Positions 45,517 to 54,809 of a stretch of 64,000 nt of DNA are shown here, in pieces. Both the position numbers and the translations under genes were made by a program. The notes under the pieces are model-generated. The model did not search any database, was not told where the DNA came from, and was given only the letters and a program-made list of their open reading frames with translations. The stretch is from Bacteroidota bacterium (lineage in GTDB: Bacteria; Bacteroidota; Bacteroidia; B-17B0; Aurantibacillaceae), in contig CANFTW010000002.1 of the NCBI GenBank assembly GCA_947450025.1, forward strand, positions 1 through 64,000, given 5' to 3'. Numbering within the stretch: position 1 is the stretch's first letter; every line of letters starts with the position of its first letter.

Positions 45517-46494
45517 TTATTTTTTTCTTTCGATAGAATAATTAACTAATTGCATCAAACTTTTTTTAGAAGGACTATCAGGAACAGAAGCTAACTGAGC
45601 CAAGGCCTTATCTTTATATTGATGCATCACTTTTTCTGCATACTGAATTCCACCTTTTTCAATTACAAAAGCAATAACTTCAGATACTTTTTTAGGATCA
45701 TCGTTGTGATTTTTGATAATATTAATCACGCGTCTTTTCTCCATCCAAGAACTATTGCTTAAAGCGTATATTAAAGGCAAGGTCATTTTCTTTTCTTTAA
45801 TATCAATGCCCGTTGGTTTACCAATAGAAGTATCATCTCCAAAATCAAATAAATCATCTTTTATTTGAAAAGCAATACCTGTATTGATTCCAAATTCTTT
45901 AAATTGATTAATAACATTCTCATCATTTGTGACAGATGCCACACCAGCGGCACAGCAAGCGGCAATTAATGCAGCCGTTTTTTTAGTAATGATTTCAAAA
46001 TAAATATCTTCAGAAATATCTAATTTTCTGGCTTTTTCAATTTGAAGCAATTCTCCTTCGCTCATTTCTCGAACGGCAGTGCTTACTATTTTCAACAAAT
46101 GAAAATCATTATTATCTAATGACAATAACAAACCACTTGACAATAAGAAATCACCTATAAGTACCGCAATTTTATTTTTCCATAAAGCATTGACACTAAA
46201 AAACCCTCTGCGCTCATTACTATCATCAACCACGTCATCATGAACTAAAGTGGCAGTATGCAATAATTCAATTAAAGAAGCTGCTCTATAAGAGCTTTCA
46301 TTAATGACACCTGCACTTTGTGCACTTAAAAACACAAACATAGGGCGAATTTGCTTTCCTTTTCGCTTAACAATGTAATTAGTGATTTTATCTAACAAAG
46401 GCACGCTACTTTTCATGGATTGTTTGAATTTTACTTCAAACTCATCCATGTGAGAGTTAATTGGTGCTTTTATTTGATCGACGATATTGCTCAC
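45517..46494 (-). CDS. ispB: Trans-polyprenyl diphosphate synthase
   Basis: The 325-residue enzyme condenses isopentenyl diphosphate into a long trans chain, probably the menaquinone side chain. First Asp-rich motif DDVVDDSNERRG, second DDLFDFGDDTSIGKP, substrate-binding Lys in KGKQIRPMFVFL. Residues before the first motif (LIELLHTATLVH) carry the small or large side chains that set chain length, which I do not try to predict beyond long-chain. The start is GTG at 46494, giving MSNIVDQIKAPINSHMDEFE, which agrees with relatives. It uses building blocks from the Dxr pathway. Confidence 0.92.
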   Translation of the reverse strand: MSNIVDQIKAPINSHMDEFEVKFKQSMKSSVPLLDKITNYIVKRKGKQIRPMFVFLSAQSAGVINESSYRAASLIELLHTATLVHDDVVDDSNERRGFFSVNALWKNKIAVLIGDFLLSSGLLLSLDNNDFHLLKIVSTAVREMSEGELLQIEKARKLDISEDIYFEIITKKTAALIAACCAAGVASVTNDENVINQFKEFGINTGIAFQIKDDLFDFGDDTSIGKPTGIDIKEKKMTLPLIYALSNSSWMEKRRVINIIKNHNDDPKKVSEVIAFVIEKGGIQYAEKVMHQYKDKALAQLASVPDSPSKKSLMQLVNYSIERKK

Positions 46495-46606
46495 TATTGA
46501 AAAAGTAGCGTAAATATATGCTTTATAAGATTGATTTAATAATACTTAATAGGTTATTTAATCCTAAAACTTTATACATTCATCAACTTTTGAATTTAAG
46601 AAGAAT

Positions 46607-46635
46607 AAAAAAACCCCTCATTACTGAGGGGTTTT
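46607..46635 (-). terminator. Intrinsic terminator of the 46690-47127 gene
   Basis: On the minus strand AAAACCCCTCA, loop GTAA and TGAGGGGTTTT pair fully, followed by a T-run. It stops the transcript of the gene ending at 46690. Confidence 0.9.
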
Positions 46636-46689
46636 GAAGCAATTTTAAAAGTTTAACCCTTAATTATACCCTAGTCAATTGCCTTTATC

Positions 46690-47127
46690 TTAATTTAAAT
46701 TAATTGCAGGAATTTTTCCTTCCTTAATTAAATTTATTGTCTTTTGTTTATGATCTTCAAAACTACCAAACGCTAAAGCATCTAACATTTCTATACGAGA
46801 CATATTTGGATTTCCAAATTGTTTCTTAATATCTTCAGAGCAACGATCTACATATTTTTCAAATTTACTCGGAGCCCATAAATAATCTTTTTTAACTGCT
46901 TCTTTTTCAATTTTAAATTCTTCTGGTAAACCACCTTCAATTTTTGATTTAATATCTAAACCTTCGTACGTTTTTGGTAATTGACGATTGTCAAATAAAA
47001 ACGGCTTAGAAATCATAATAACATGCTTCTTACGCTTTGGATCTATCATTGATAATCCCTCAATTCTTAATCCCTTTTTTTTAAGAGAACCAAATTTACT
47101 TTCAAAGCTTTTTAAAATCTCAAACAT
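46690..47127 (-). CDS. Conserved-looking protein of unknown function
   Basis: The 145-residue soluble, Lys-rich protein has no signal and no membrane segment. Visible pieces are EGLSMIDPKRKKHVIMISKP, EGGLPEEFKIEKEAVKKDYL and the end MLDALAFGSFEDHKQKTINLIKEGK in parts. No family is recognised. It stands alone, with its own perfect -7 box 24 bases upstream and a strong terminator 55 bases downstream, so it is a real single-gene unit. The upstream spacer (47128-47345) contains only this promoter. Confidence 0.7.
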   Translation of the reverse strand: MFEILKSFESKFGSLKKKGLRIEGLSMIDPKRKKHVIMISKPFLFDNRQLPKTYEGLDIKSKIEGGLPEEFKIEKEAVKKDYLWAPSKFEKYVDRCSEDIKKQFGNPNMSRIEMLDALAFGSFEDHKQKTINLIKEGKIPAINLN

Positions 47128-47150
47128 GGTAGTATAGTTACAGTTATTAA

Positions 47151-47158
47151 CAAAGGTA
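47151..47158 (-). promoter_or_regulatory. -7 box of the 46690-47127 gene
   Basis: TACCTTTG on the minus strand is an exact match to TAnnTTTG, 23 bases before the ATG. The -33 region has TTTA rather than TTG. Confidence 0.55.
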
Positions 47159-47345
47159 ATCGCTAAATTGTTAATAAACTAACTTATTAGACGAATAAGG
47201 TGAATTTACCCTACCAAAAATTGTTTAGAATATGTTTCTAACATGTTAATTCCACGTTAAATACTAGTGAATAATTGAATTAATACTCTGTAAATCAATC
47301 ATTTAAATAAAATAGTTAACTTGTTTATAAGCTAAGCCGTAACAT

Positions 47346-50072
47346 CTAATAATTTATTGATTTTTTTGCTCCAAAGTCTAAAATTCGATCAATAAAACTA
47401 TAAGGTTTATAGCCATTAATGGCCGCTTGATGATAAATACAAGTTGCAGGCGTCATTCCAGGTAAAGAGTTGACTTCTATGAAGATAACTTCCACATGAT
47501 TGACATCAAATATCCTAACAAAAGCGTCAATTCGGCAATAGCCTACAATATTTAACACCTTAGCAGCTGCTCCTAAAGTCTCTTTTACTTTATTTGAAAT
47601 TAGCTGTCTTTCTTTTTCATCTCGCGAATAACGTGCAGGAGTAATATTTTGTCCTTGACCCGCCAAGAATTTCTCTTCTAAACTTAATATTTCGCCACTA
47701 GCTAATGCTTCTGATGCTTCAAACACCTCATACTCCACTTCGCCTTTTGAGTTCAACTTAGTTAACATACCGCCAGTAATTTCTAAGAAATGTTTAGCTC
47801 CATTTTTACTAATCAATTCCTCTACTAATAATACTTGCTTTTGAGGAAATTCCTCTTTGTCTTTGATGTGAAGTAATTCCGCCGCCTTTACATCAAACGC
47901 TTCTGAACTTCTAAATATCAGCGTCGCAAAGGCTTCAAACTCTTCAAAATTCTTAATCATTTTTACAGCACTACTACAGCCATCATCTACCGGTTTTGCA
48001 ATTAATGGATAAACATAATCCATTTGTAATGTTTGTTTGATTTTATCTTTATTATTCTTCCAATCATCGTTTGTAATTAAACAATGTTTAGCTGCCAAGA
48101 AACCATGTTTCATTAAAATTTCATTGGTTCTAAATTTATCAATAGTAATCGAAGAACTTTCTTTTCCTGAACCATTGTAGGTTAAACCAACTGCTTCTAA
48201 TTTTTCTTGAATAGCTCCATCTTCTCCTGGGCGACCATGTAAAGCGATGAACACTTGTTTTACTTCTTTGGCTAAATCTGCATAGCTTAATTGTTTTGGT
48301 GCAATTAAATTATTTGGAGAACCATATTTATCAGTAATGATATGGCACTCTTCAATAATTTGTTTAACTACTGGATGTATTTTCCAGTTATTAATTTTAT
48401 CTTTAATATCATCCGCATTATCTTTTAATAAAGCATTGATAGGAATTTGATACATTAAATGATTGGCATTATCGCCTGTTAAGAAGACAGGTATTGGCGC
48501 ATATTTTTCAGAAGACGCTAATTTTTCAAAAATATTTCTTCCGCTTTCAACAGAGATATGACGCTCTGAAGAATAACCGCCTAAAATAACCGCTACTGGG
48601 ATTTTATTATTAACGGCATTTTTTTCATTATGTAAAAAAACATCTAGTTTATCTAATAATGGTTCGTAAACTGAAGCGCCTTTACTATTTTTAATCCGTT
48701 TACTTAATGAAGTGCGAATAATATAGGTTAAGAATTGGGAAGGTGTTAACCCAATTTCTGCTGCTTGATGAAAGAAGAATGAAGAAGGCATCATACCAGA
48801 AGTGGTATTTGGGTCATTTAAAAACACTTTTCCGTCTGTACTTAAAAATCCATCGATACGAGCATACACATCGAAACATAATTCAGAAAATAAACGTTCA
48901 CATTCTTTTCTAATCGCATTAATTTGTTCATCTGTTGCTTCAATAGGTGTAATCTTACGAGATAAACCTGGTAAATATTTACTTCGATAATCAAATAATT
49001 CTTTTCCTTTTCTAATCTCTGTTGGAGGAAGAGCAATAGCTTTATTATTATAATCAGTATCTTCTAATACTATACAAGAAAATTCTTTACCTTCAATAAA
49101 CCCTTCAATCATGACGGTACTTTCACCATCCAATGCTTCTAAAACAAAGCCTTCTGTTCTATCACAATGATTATTTAAGAAAGAGATTAATTCATATTGA
49201 TTGTAAAACGTTAACACTTCGTTATTTTCAATTTCGTTCGAACTAACAAGACCTAAATCTATTTTTATAGGCATGCCAATACCTTCGCGGATATCAGACA
49301 ATGATCGCACATAATCAATTTGTTCTTTCTCAGATAATTTTTTCCATTCAGAAGAATCCAACCATTTAGTAAAAAATGCTTTTTCAACTGCGGCCATAAA
49401 ATGGGAATTACTATCTTCATTAAAAATAGAAATACCTATAGACGATCCTTGATTTGCAGGTTTAATAACCATTGGAAAACCAATCTCTGATTTTGCTTTT
49501 TCCCAAACACCTTTTACATTCCCATTAATCCAATCTGTTCTATCAATGGTAAAAAAATTAGGACTATTAAATCCTGCGTTTATCATTAATTTTTTTTGCA
49601 CACTTTTATCAATACCAATGGCACTTGGTAAAATTCCACTACCCGAATACGGAATATGCAAATACTCTAGTAAACCTTGTATACGACCGTCTTCGCCATA
49701 TGGACCATGTAATGCCAAAAAAGCAAAATCAATTAAAGAAGTTAACTCATGTGCTTGAATTTTTTTTCCAATTTTTGAAATCAGTTCATCTTGTTGATGA
49801 ACCGTTATGGCTCCTAAGTTCTCGGCGTAATATTGAAAATCAGTATTGTTAGAAGGAATAAATTCAACAGGAGGATAAAAATCTCGTATAGTACCTTTGT
49901 AAACAAAGTTCCAATCTAACAAAATAAAATTGCCAAATGAATCTACAAATAAAGGAATTGCTTCAAAAATAGATTTATTTAAATTATCATAAACGGTTCT
50001 TCCGCCTGCAAAAGAAATTTCGCGTTCTTTTGAACGCCCACCAAACAAAATTCCAACTTTAATTTTAGACAT
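47346..50072 (-). CDS. ddl: Two-module D-alanine-D-alanine ligase fusion
   Basis: At 908 residues this is about three times a normal Ddl (about 310-360). Module 1 (1-460) has FGGRSKEREISFAGGR, LHGPYGEDGRIQ (121-132), IKPANQGSSIGI (K204), ARIDGF (D407) and D420-P-N422. Module 2 (488-908) repeats LGGYSSERHISVESGR, LHGRPGEDGAIQ (611-622), IAKPVDDGCSSAV (K693), CRIDAFVR (D849) and E866-V-N868-SLPGMTP. Each carries an ATP-grasp fold that ligates two D-Ala for peptidoglycan. Module 1 has D-P-N where the metal-binding E-x-N of Ddl is expected and a 70-residue insert at about 235-310; module 2 looks orthodox. Single-module Ddl is not seen in the window. Confidence 0.9.
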   Translation of the reverse strand: MSKIKVGILFGGRSKEREISFAGGRTVYDNLNKSIFEAIPLFVDSFGNFILLDWNFVYKGTIRDFYPPVEFIPSNNTDFQYYAENLGAITVHQQDELISKIGKKIQAHELTSLIDFAFLALHGPYGEDGRIQGLLEYLHIPYSGSGILPSAIGIDKSVQKKLMINAGFNSPNFFTIDRTDWINGNVKGVWEKAKSEIGFPMVIKPANQGSSIGISIFNEDSNSHFMAAVEKAFFTKWLDSSEWKKLSEKEQIDYVRSLSDIREGIGMPIKIDLGLVSSNEIENNEVLTFYNQYELISFLNNHCDRTEGFVLEALDGESTVMIEGFIEGKEFSCIVLEDTDYNNKAIALPPTEIRKGKELFDYRSKYLPGLSRKITPIEATDEQINAIRKECERLFSELCFDVYARIDGFLSTDGKVFLNDPNTTSGMMPSSFFFHQAAEIGLTPSQFLTYIIRTSLSKRIKNSKGASVYEPLLDKLDVFLHNEKNAVNNKIPVAVILGGYSSERHISVESGRNIFEKLASSEKYAPIPVFLTGDNANHLMYQIPINALLKDNADDIKDKINNWKIHPVVKQIIEECHIITDKYGSPNNLIAPKQLSYADLAKEVKQVFIALHGRPGEDGAIQEKLEAVGLTYNGSGKESSSITIDKFRTNEILMKHGFLAAKHCLITNDDWKNNKDKIKQTLQMDYVYPLIAKPVDDGCSSAVKMIKNFEEFEAFATLIFRSSEAFDVKAAELLHIKDKEEFPQKQVLLVEELISKNGAKHFLEITGGMLTKLNSKGEVEYEVFEASEALASGEILSLEEKFLAGQGQNITPARYSRDEKERQLISNKVKETLGAAAKVLNIVGYCRIDAFVRIFDVNHVEVIFIEVNSLPGMTPATCIYHQAAINGYKPYSFIDRILDFGAKKSINY

Positions 50073-50175
50073 GATTATCCTGACTTAATTTGTAAAGTTT
50101 AAAGTTAATGTGCTAGAGGAAAAATTAAGCATTGTAACTTAGAATCTATGAACTAAAGAATGTTAAATAAATGGT

Positions 50176-51258
50176 TTAAAAACATTCGCCAATGGTAAAG
50201 TAGAAACCTTGATTATATTTATCGGAATAGCCATAATCAATTCTTAAATTTAATTTTTCCTTCTCCAAAATAGTTAACCGAATCCCTCCTCCAAAACTAG
50301 TTTTTATGCTTGAGGCATTAATTGTGTTTAGCTGATGATAGACATCACCCAAGCCGCCAAAAACACAGGCACTAATTTTCCAATAAATAGGTGCTCTGTA
50401 CTCAATAATCGCCGAATACATAGAATTGTCTCTATATCGGCCTTGATAAAAACCTCTTAAATTACCAGCGCCACCTAAAGTAGCCATTGATCGATAAGGC
50501 GTGTCGCCAAAAGAAGAATAATTATAGAACTGTGCGGCGACAACATGATTCTTAAATACTTTTTTAAAAAAACGTATTTCTGTTATCCATTTATTAAAAG
50601 AATAAGTTGAAGCTAAACTTGAATTATAGGTAGTATATTGTGATTGAATAAATATACCTTTAGTTGGCCAAAAGGTTGAATTTCTAGTATCATAACTAGC
50701 TGACAAACCAATACCTGTTACGTTGTAATTTGACTTACCAAAAAAGGGTATTGAATCCATTAATCCGCCTTTGAGATATTGAATTTTGAATACATTTTGA
50801 TAATCTGCTAAAATTCCAAAAAACATATGTTTTAAAAACTTACGTTTGATATGGGGATTAACAATCACGTTTTCAAAAACGTAACGTTCTTTATCTGTAT
50901 TTTTTGAATACTGCCCTATTCCCCAAAAATTATCTGGAAAATAGCTATGTGATGAATTAAAATATAACACATACTTTTCTTTAGGAAAATAAATGGTTGC
51001 ATCTATCCCTTGAATATTTTGTTGTCTCTCAGAAAAAATTCCTAAAGCCGTAATGACAGATGTTCTTGTCGCAGAATCGTTTTTATGTGTTGTTTTAAAA
51101 TTAATAGATGCAGACAAACCGTATGCCCAACCTGTCTCTGGTGTTTTAAATAAAATTGGAATAGCTAGATAATTTACTTTTCGAGCCGTATCCATCTTTA
51201 ATTGAGCGTTTAATGCAAGTGATGAACAAAAAATGAATATAATGGTCTTGAAATACAC
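50176..51258 (-). CDS. Omp85/BamA-TamA family barrel without POTRA domains
   Basis: The 360-residue protein has a signal peptide (FKTIIFIFCSSLALNAQ) and goes straight into a 16-strand-type barrel, ending in IGECF. The RGF motif of strand L6 in Omp85 proteins is present (LGGAGNLRGFYQGRYRDN). No periplasmic POTRA repeat can be seen, so it is a short family member rather than the essential BamA. Export or lipid roles are open. The start is GTG at 51258, since no ATG precedes the signal. It sits alone between ddl and the DUF2779 gene. Confidence 0.83.
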   Translation of the reverse strand: MYFKTIIFIFCSSLALNAQLKMDTARKVNYLAIPILFKTPETGWAYGLSASINFKTTHKNDSATRTSVITALGIFSERQQNIQGIDATIYFPKEKYVLYFNSSHSYFPDNFWGIGQYSKNTDKERYVFENVIVNPHIKRKFLKHMFFGILADYQNVFKIQYLKGGLMDSIPFFGKSNYNVTGIGLSASYDTRNSTFWPTKGIFIQSQYTTYNSSLASTYSFNKWITEIRFFKKVFKNHVVAAQFYNYSSFGDTPYRSMATLGGAGNLRGFYQGRYRDNSMYSAIIEYRAPIYWKISACVFGGLGDVYHQLNTINASSIKTSFGGGIRLTILEKEKLNLRIDYGYSDKYNQGFYFTIGECF

Positions 51259-51302
51259 GATATCTGAAAAGGTAAATTTTAAATTTCCGAAATAAAAATC
51301 AA

Positions 51303-52775
51303 CTAATGTACTCTATTCTCAAAAAAATTAAGTAATTGATAGGTAATCAAGGCATCCATTTCACAATACTCTATTAGTTGTGCTTTTATACGCTCTGCCT
51401 CTATGGCATTTTGCTCTAACATACTTTCATAAATATACATAGCACTTATACCTGACTGAATTTCTAATTTATTAAAACCAGCTTCCTGATTAACCAAAGG
51501 GGCAATACTTTTTAAAGTAAAGTTACCTTTCATATCAGGATGATAATAATTGCCTTTACGAATTGGCTCAGCTAAATCAACTATTTTATTTTTTAAGTCT
51601 GCTATCTCATTTCTGTATTCTGGATATAAATCAACTAATTGATTTAACACGGTTTCCTCTAATGATTTATCAAACATTAAAATAGAATTGAACTTTTTTG
51701 TCTCTACTAAAATTCGTTCTAAAAAATCCTTTCTCAAATCCTCTTCTATGGGTTTAAAATAACTGTAGTTTTTTAATTCTCCATTATCTTCAGAAATCAT
51801 CGAAAATAAAAAAGGAATTTGTTGAAAAGGTTTAGTGCCATGATAATAAGGAATCGCCGGCATCCAAACTTCAATATCTAAACTACAGATAGGATGTTTT
51901 ACGTTTGATATAAATGCGTTTACTTCCTCATTAAAAACTTGTTCTTTTTGTTCGATTGCTGCTTTAACTTGAATTTTTATTTCTTTATGTTTAATAGTAT
52001 TAATATCTATTTCATCAATTCGTTTGATATTTTGATCATATAACTCAAACATAGCTTGCTTTGTTAATTTACCTAACGTTAACACAGAATTTGGTTCATT
52101 AATATTTTTCCAACATGTTCCTAAAAAATCACATTCATATGGCTGAAAACAATGAGCGCCAATTTTAATATCTGGTATTTTGTTTTGTTCTAAAGTTTGT
52201 TTCGCAATCTTTGTTTTATGAGAAAAGTAATCTAAATTCTTAACTGCATCTTTCATAACAGAAGTTGATTTAAATAACTTCTTAATGTCCAATTCACTAT
52301 CTAACACATATTTAGGATTCATCGTTAGTAAATTAAAATCCACTAAATCTGGCAAACTATTTTTTATAACATAATATTGAAAACAAGCATCTTTGACATA
52401 AGTTTCAGTAATTTTTAGAGAACTCTTTACCTCATAAGCAATCCATTTGTCCTCATGTTTATGAAGGATATCTACCATTACTAGTAAATCATCATAAATA
52501 AAGGTCGCTTCATAAATAGTTTTAGTTCCATTTGCAATGAGATGTTTTGTTTTTTCTGCAAATAGTTGCTGATCTCTTTTTTCACCAGCCGTCACATCAA
52601 TACCGCCTGGGAATAACTGCTGTGCAAAAATCCCGACGTCTGTCCCTCGTTTAAAGATTAACTGTTTTTCTTTTGATAAAACATCTCGTAGGTAATAATG
52701 ATTCTTATATAAATAAAAATGTTTCAAACATTGTTCAGCTTTTATAAAAGCAGATTTACTAATAGGTGAACTCAT
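51303..52775 (-). CDS. DUF2779 protein: Cas4-like Fe-S nuclease fused to DEDD exonuclease-like domain
   Basis: The 490 residues fall into two parts. The N-terminal part (1-225) is a Cas4/RecB-type nuclease: D102, E115-V-K117 in AYEVKSS, and four Cys (C16, C209, C215, C221 in CFQPYECDFLGTCW) that would hold a [4Fe-4S] cluster. The C-terminal part (290-485) is the DUF2779 module of RNase H/DnaQ type: D300-I-E302, the MFDKSLEETVL strand, EPIRKGNYYHPDMKG and YCEMD474. The combination suggests a two-headed nuclease in DNA repair or defence. No helicase or Cas gene is adjacent. Its ATG overlaps the stop of the glycosyltransferase gene by 4 bases. Confidence 0.85.
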   Translation of the reverse strand: MSSPISKSAFIKAEQCLKHFYLYKNHYYLRDVLSKEKQLIFKRGTDVGIFAQQLFPGGIDVTAGEKRDQQLFAEKTKHLIANGTKTIYEATFIYDDLLVMVDILHKHEDKWIAYEVKSSLKITETYVKDACFQYYVIKNSLPDLVDFNLLTMNPKYVLDSELDIKKLFKSTSVMKDAVKNLDYFSHKTKIAKQTLEQNKIPDIKIGAHCFQPYECDFLGTCWKNINEPNSVLTLGKLTKQAMFELYDQNIKRIDEIDINTIKHKEIKIQVKAAIEQKEQVFNEEVNAFISNVKHPICSLDIEVWMPAIPYYHGTKPFQQIPFLFSMISEDNGELKNYSYFKPIEEDLRKDFLERILVETKKFNSILMFDKSLEETVLNQLVDLYPEYRNEIADLKNKIVDLAEPIRKGNYYHPDMKGNFTLKSIAPLVNQEAGFNKLEIQSGISAMYIYESMLEQNAIEAERIKAQLIEYCEMDALITYQLLNFFENRVH

Positions 52776-53893
52776 AGGCTTTTAATAATACTACTCCAAA
52801 GTAGTTCTGCTGATTTATCCCATGAGAAAACATCTTTTCGTATTTTACCATGTTCAATTAATTGATTTCGTAAACTTGAATTATGATACAATTCAATCAT
52901 GCCATCACTAATACTATTTACCTCATAAGGATTCACTAATAATCCAGCATTACCAATTATTTCAGGCATACTTGTAGTTCTACTACAAATTACAGGAACC
53001 TCACATTGTAAGGCTTCAATAATAGGAATGCCAAATCCTTCAAAATAAGGCACAAAGGTTAATGCAAATGCACTCGCCATAATTTTTTCTAATTCTTCTT
53101 GTGGCTGTCGTCCAGTAAAAATAACATCATCTTTGTATTTAGATTTATCAATGACTCTCTTTACATCATTTTCGTTTGAATATACTGCGCCTACTAACAC
53201 TAATTTATAATCAGAATGAGTTTGTTCTTTAAAAACATCAAATGCTGCAATTAAACGATTTAAATTTTTACGTGGACTTTGAGAGCCTACAAATAAAAAA
53301 TAAGGTTTTCCGTGTGAATACTTTTCTCTAATGATTTGTTGCGATGGATCTGACAATGGAGCGAACCCTTCATTAATTCCATTATAAACGACATCTATAT
53401 TATTAGAATCAATAAGATAGTTTTCGGAAATATCAGCTTTACTATATTCTGAAACAGTAGCTATACGAGTTGCCAATTGAGCGTATTTAGGAAAAAAATA
53501 ATTATAATATTTACTAGTTAAAGGTTTTAGATCTTGGGGATTATGTAGAAAATTAATATCATGAATCACTGGTAATTGTTTGCATTTAGCTCCGGGAGAC
53601 AAAAAGCCGTCAGGAGATAAAAACAAATCAGGATTCATTCGATTTAATAAATTTTTTACCGACCAATGAAACCATGTATAATACAAAAACGGGTGGCGGG
53701 CTTGCGGGCCAAGAACTAAAGGTGTAATATTATCTGAGAATATAAATTCATCGTCACATTCACGATCAAACAAAAAAACAAAATGAACATCAGAATGTTT
53801 CTGAGTTATACGCTTAAGCGTTTGATAACTGAACCATCCAATGCCATCTAACTTGTTTTGAATTAAAAGACGAGTATTAACTACTATTTGCAA
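52772..53893 (-). CDS. GT4-family glycosyltransferase
   Basis: The 373-residue GT-B enzyme has VVNTRLLIQNKLDGIGWFSY at the N-terminus, LPVIHDINFLHNPQ, ATVSEYSKADISENY, YFLFVGSQSPRKNLNRLIAAF, IFTGRQPQEELEKIMASAF and the donor-binding EGFGIPIIEALQCEVPVICS with the E-x7-E pattern. It probably builds surface polysaccharide. The start is TTG at 53893; family members begin at this position with MKIVVNTR. It shares a 4-base overlap with the DUF2779 gene downstream; no other polysaccharide gene is close. Confidence 0.9.
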   Translation of the reverse strand: MQIVVNTRLLIQNKLDGIGWFSYQTLKRITQKHSDVHFVFLFDRECDDEFIFSDNITPLVLGPQARHPFLYYTWFHWSVKNLLNRMNPDLFLSPDGFLSPGAKCKQLPVIHDINFLHNPQDLKPLTSKYYNYFFPKYAQLATRIATVSEYSKADISENYLIDSNNIDVVYNGINEGFAPLSDPSQQIIREKYSHGKPYFLFVGSQSPRKNLNRLIAAFDVFKEQTHSDYKLVLVGAVYSNENDVKRVIDKSKYKDDVIFTGRQPQEELEKIMASAFALTFVPYFEGFGIPIIEALQCEVPVICSRTTSMPEIIGNAGLLVNPYEVNSISDGMIELYHNSSLRNQLIEHGKIRKDVFSWDKSAELLWSSIIKSL

Positions 53894-54013
53894 TTATAAA
53901 TTTTATTGCAAAATAAGGGAAAAATTAAACTAAAAAAATTGATTTGTCGACTTTTATACCAAACTTTTTAGAAAAAAAAATAGTATCATCTTCACGACAG
54001 ACTTTTATCCTTT

Positions 54014-54781
54014 TTAATTCACGGTTTTAAATCTGAAAGAAAATCCAATGGATATAAAATTAGCGTAGCTTGCTTGCATTAAACCAAACCCGGAAGATAC
54101 ATCAACCATAAAATCATCTGAAATTAAATACGTTAATCCTCCATCAAATCTATTATCAACGGTAGATTGATTTTGAAAGTGTCCATAAAATTCAACATAA
54201 CCTCCAAGTTTTTCGGTTAGCTTAAAACCTGTTGTTAGAGTATAAATAAATATTTGTTCCGCCTCATCACCATCCCATTCACAACCCAAATTATACCCTA
54301 ATGAGATATTTTTTGACAAAGTGTGTTGCATTGTAAATCGAAATGATGGTGCAAAATATTTCGTATGAAAGGCAGGATGCCCAAATTTTGAGGTCGTTCA
54401 ATGTCCAATAAAAGAAGTTAAGGGAATCATTCCTTTTTCCTTACAGATGCTAGTTTTAAAACCAAACGCTATTGGTGTTACGCCTGTCACCATTGTGTTA
54501 TTTTCTTTTATAGACAAAATATCAGAGACAAGTCTAATTTCAAACTTATCATTTAATCCATATTTCAAAAGACTTGAAGGATAAGTGAATGCATTAGTTT
54601 TAGAATTAATTTTCTCTAAAGAAAATCCGTTCTCCATTTGAATATATCGATGGGGCACTATATTTGGGCATTCTGTTTTGTCTGGTCTATCAGTTTGAAT
54701 AGGATCCATTTTTTGAGCATTTAATTCATGATCATTAAATACCAGAATAAATAATAGTAAATATTGAATTACTCGAAACAC
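54014..54781 (-). pseudogene. Outer-membrane beta-barrel transporter gene split by an in-frame TGA
   Basis: Two reading frames in the same phase, 54398-54781 (127 residues from a GTG) and 54014-54331, join through 23 sense-like codons after a single TGA at 54398-54400. Read through the stop the product is continuous: ...GMIPLTSFIGH-stop-TTSKFGHPAFHTKYFAPSFR, then FTMQHTLSKNISLGYNLG. The whole is a 255-codon barrel of the 'transporter/MetA-pathway' family, with a signal peptide (VIQYLLLFILVFNDHELNAQ) and family strands (MDPIQTDRPDKTECP, VEFYGHFQNQS, FDGGLTYLISDDFMVDVSSGFG). A one-base change from TTA (Leu) would restore it. No frameshift is needed. Confidence 0.85.
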
Positions 54782-54809
54782 AAATAATCTTTAAAAAACA
54801 AATTATAAA

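Noticed and set aside
51303-52775. CRISPR-associated Cas4
   Set aside because: There is no repeat array or other cas gene in the window, and the C-terminal DUF2779 domain marks a different family.
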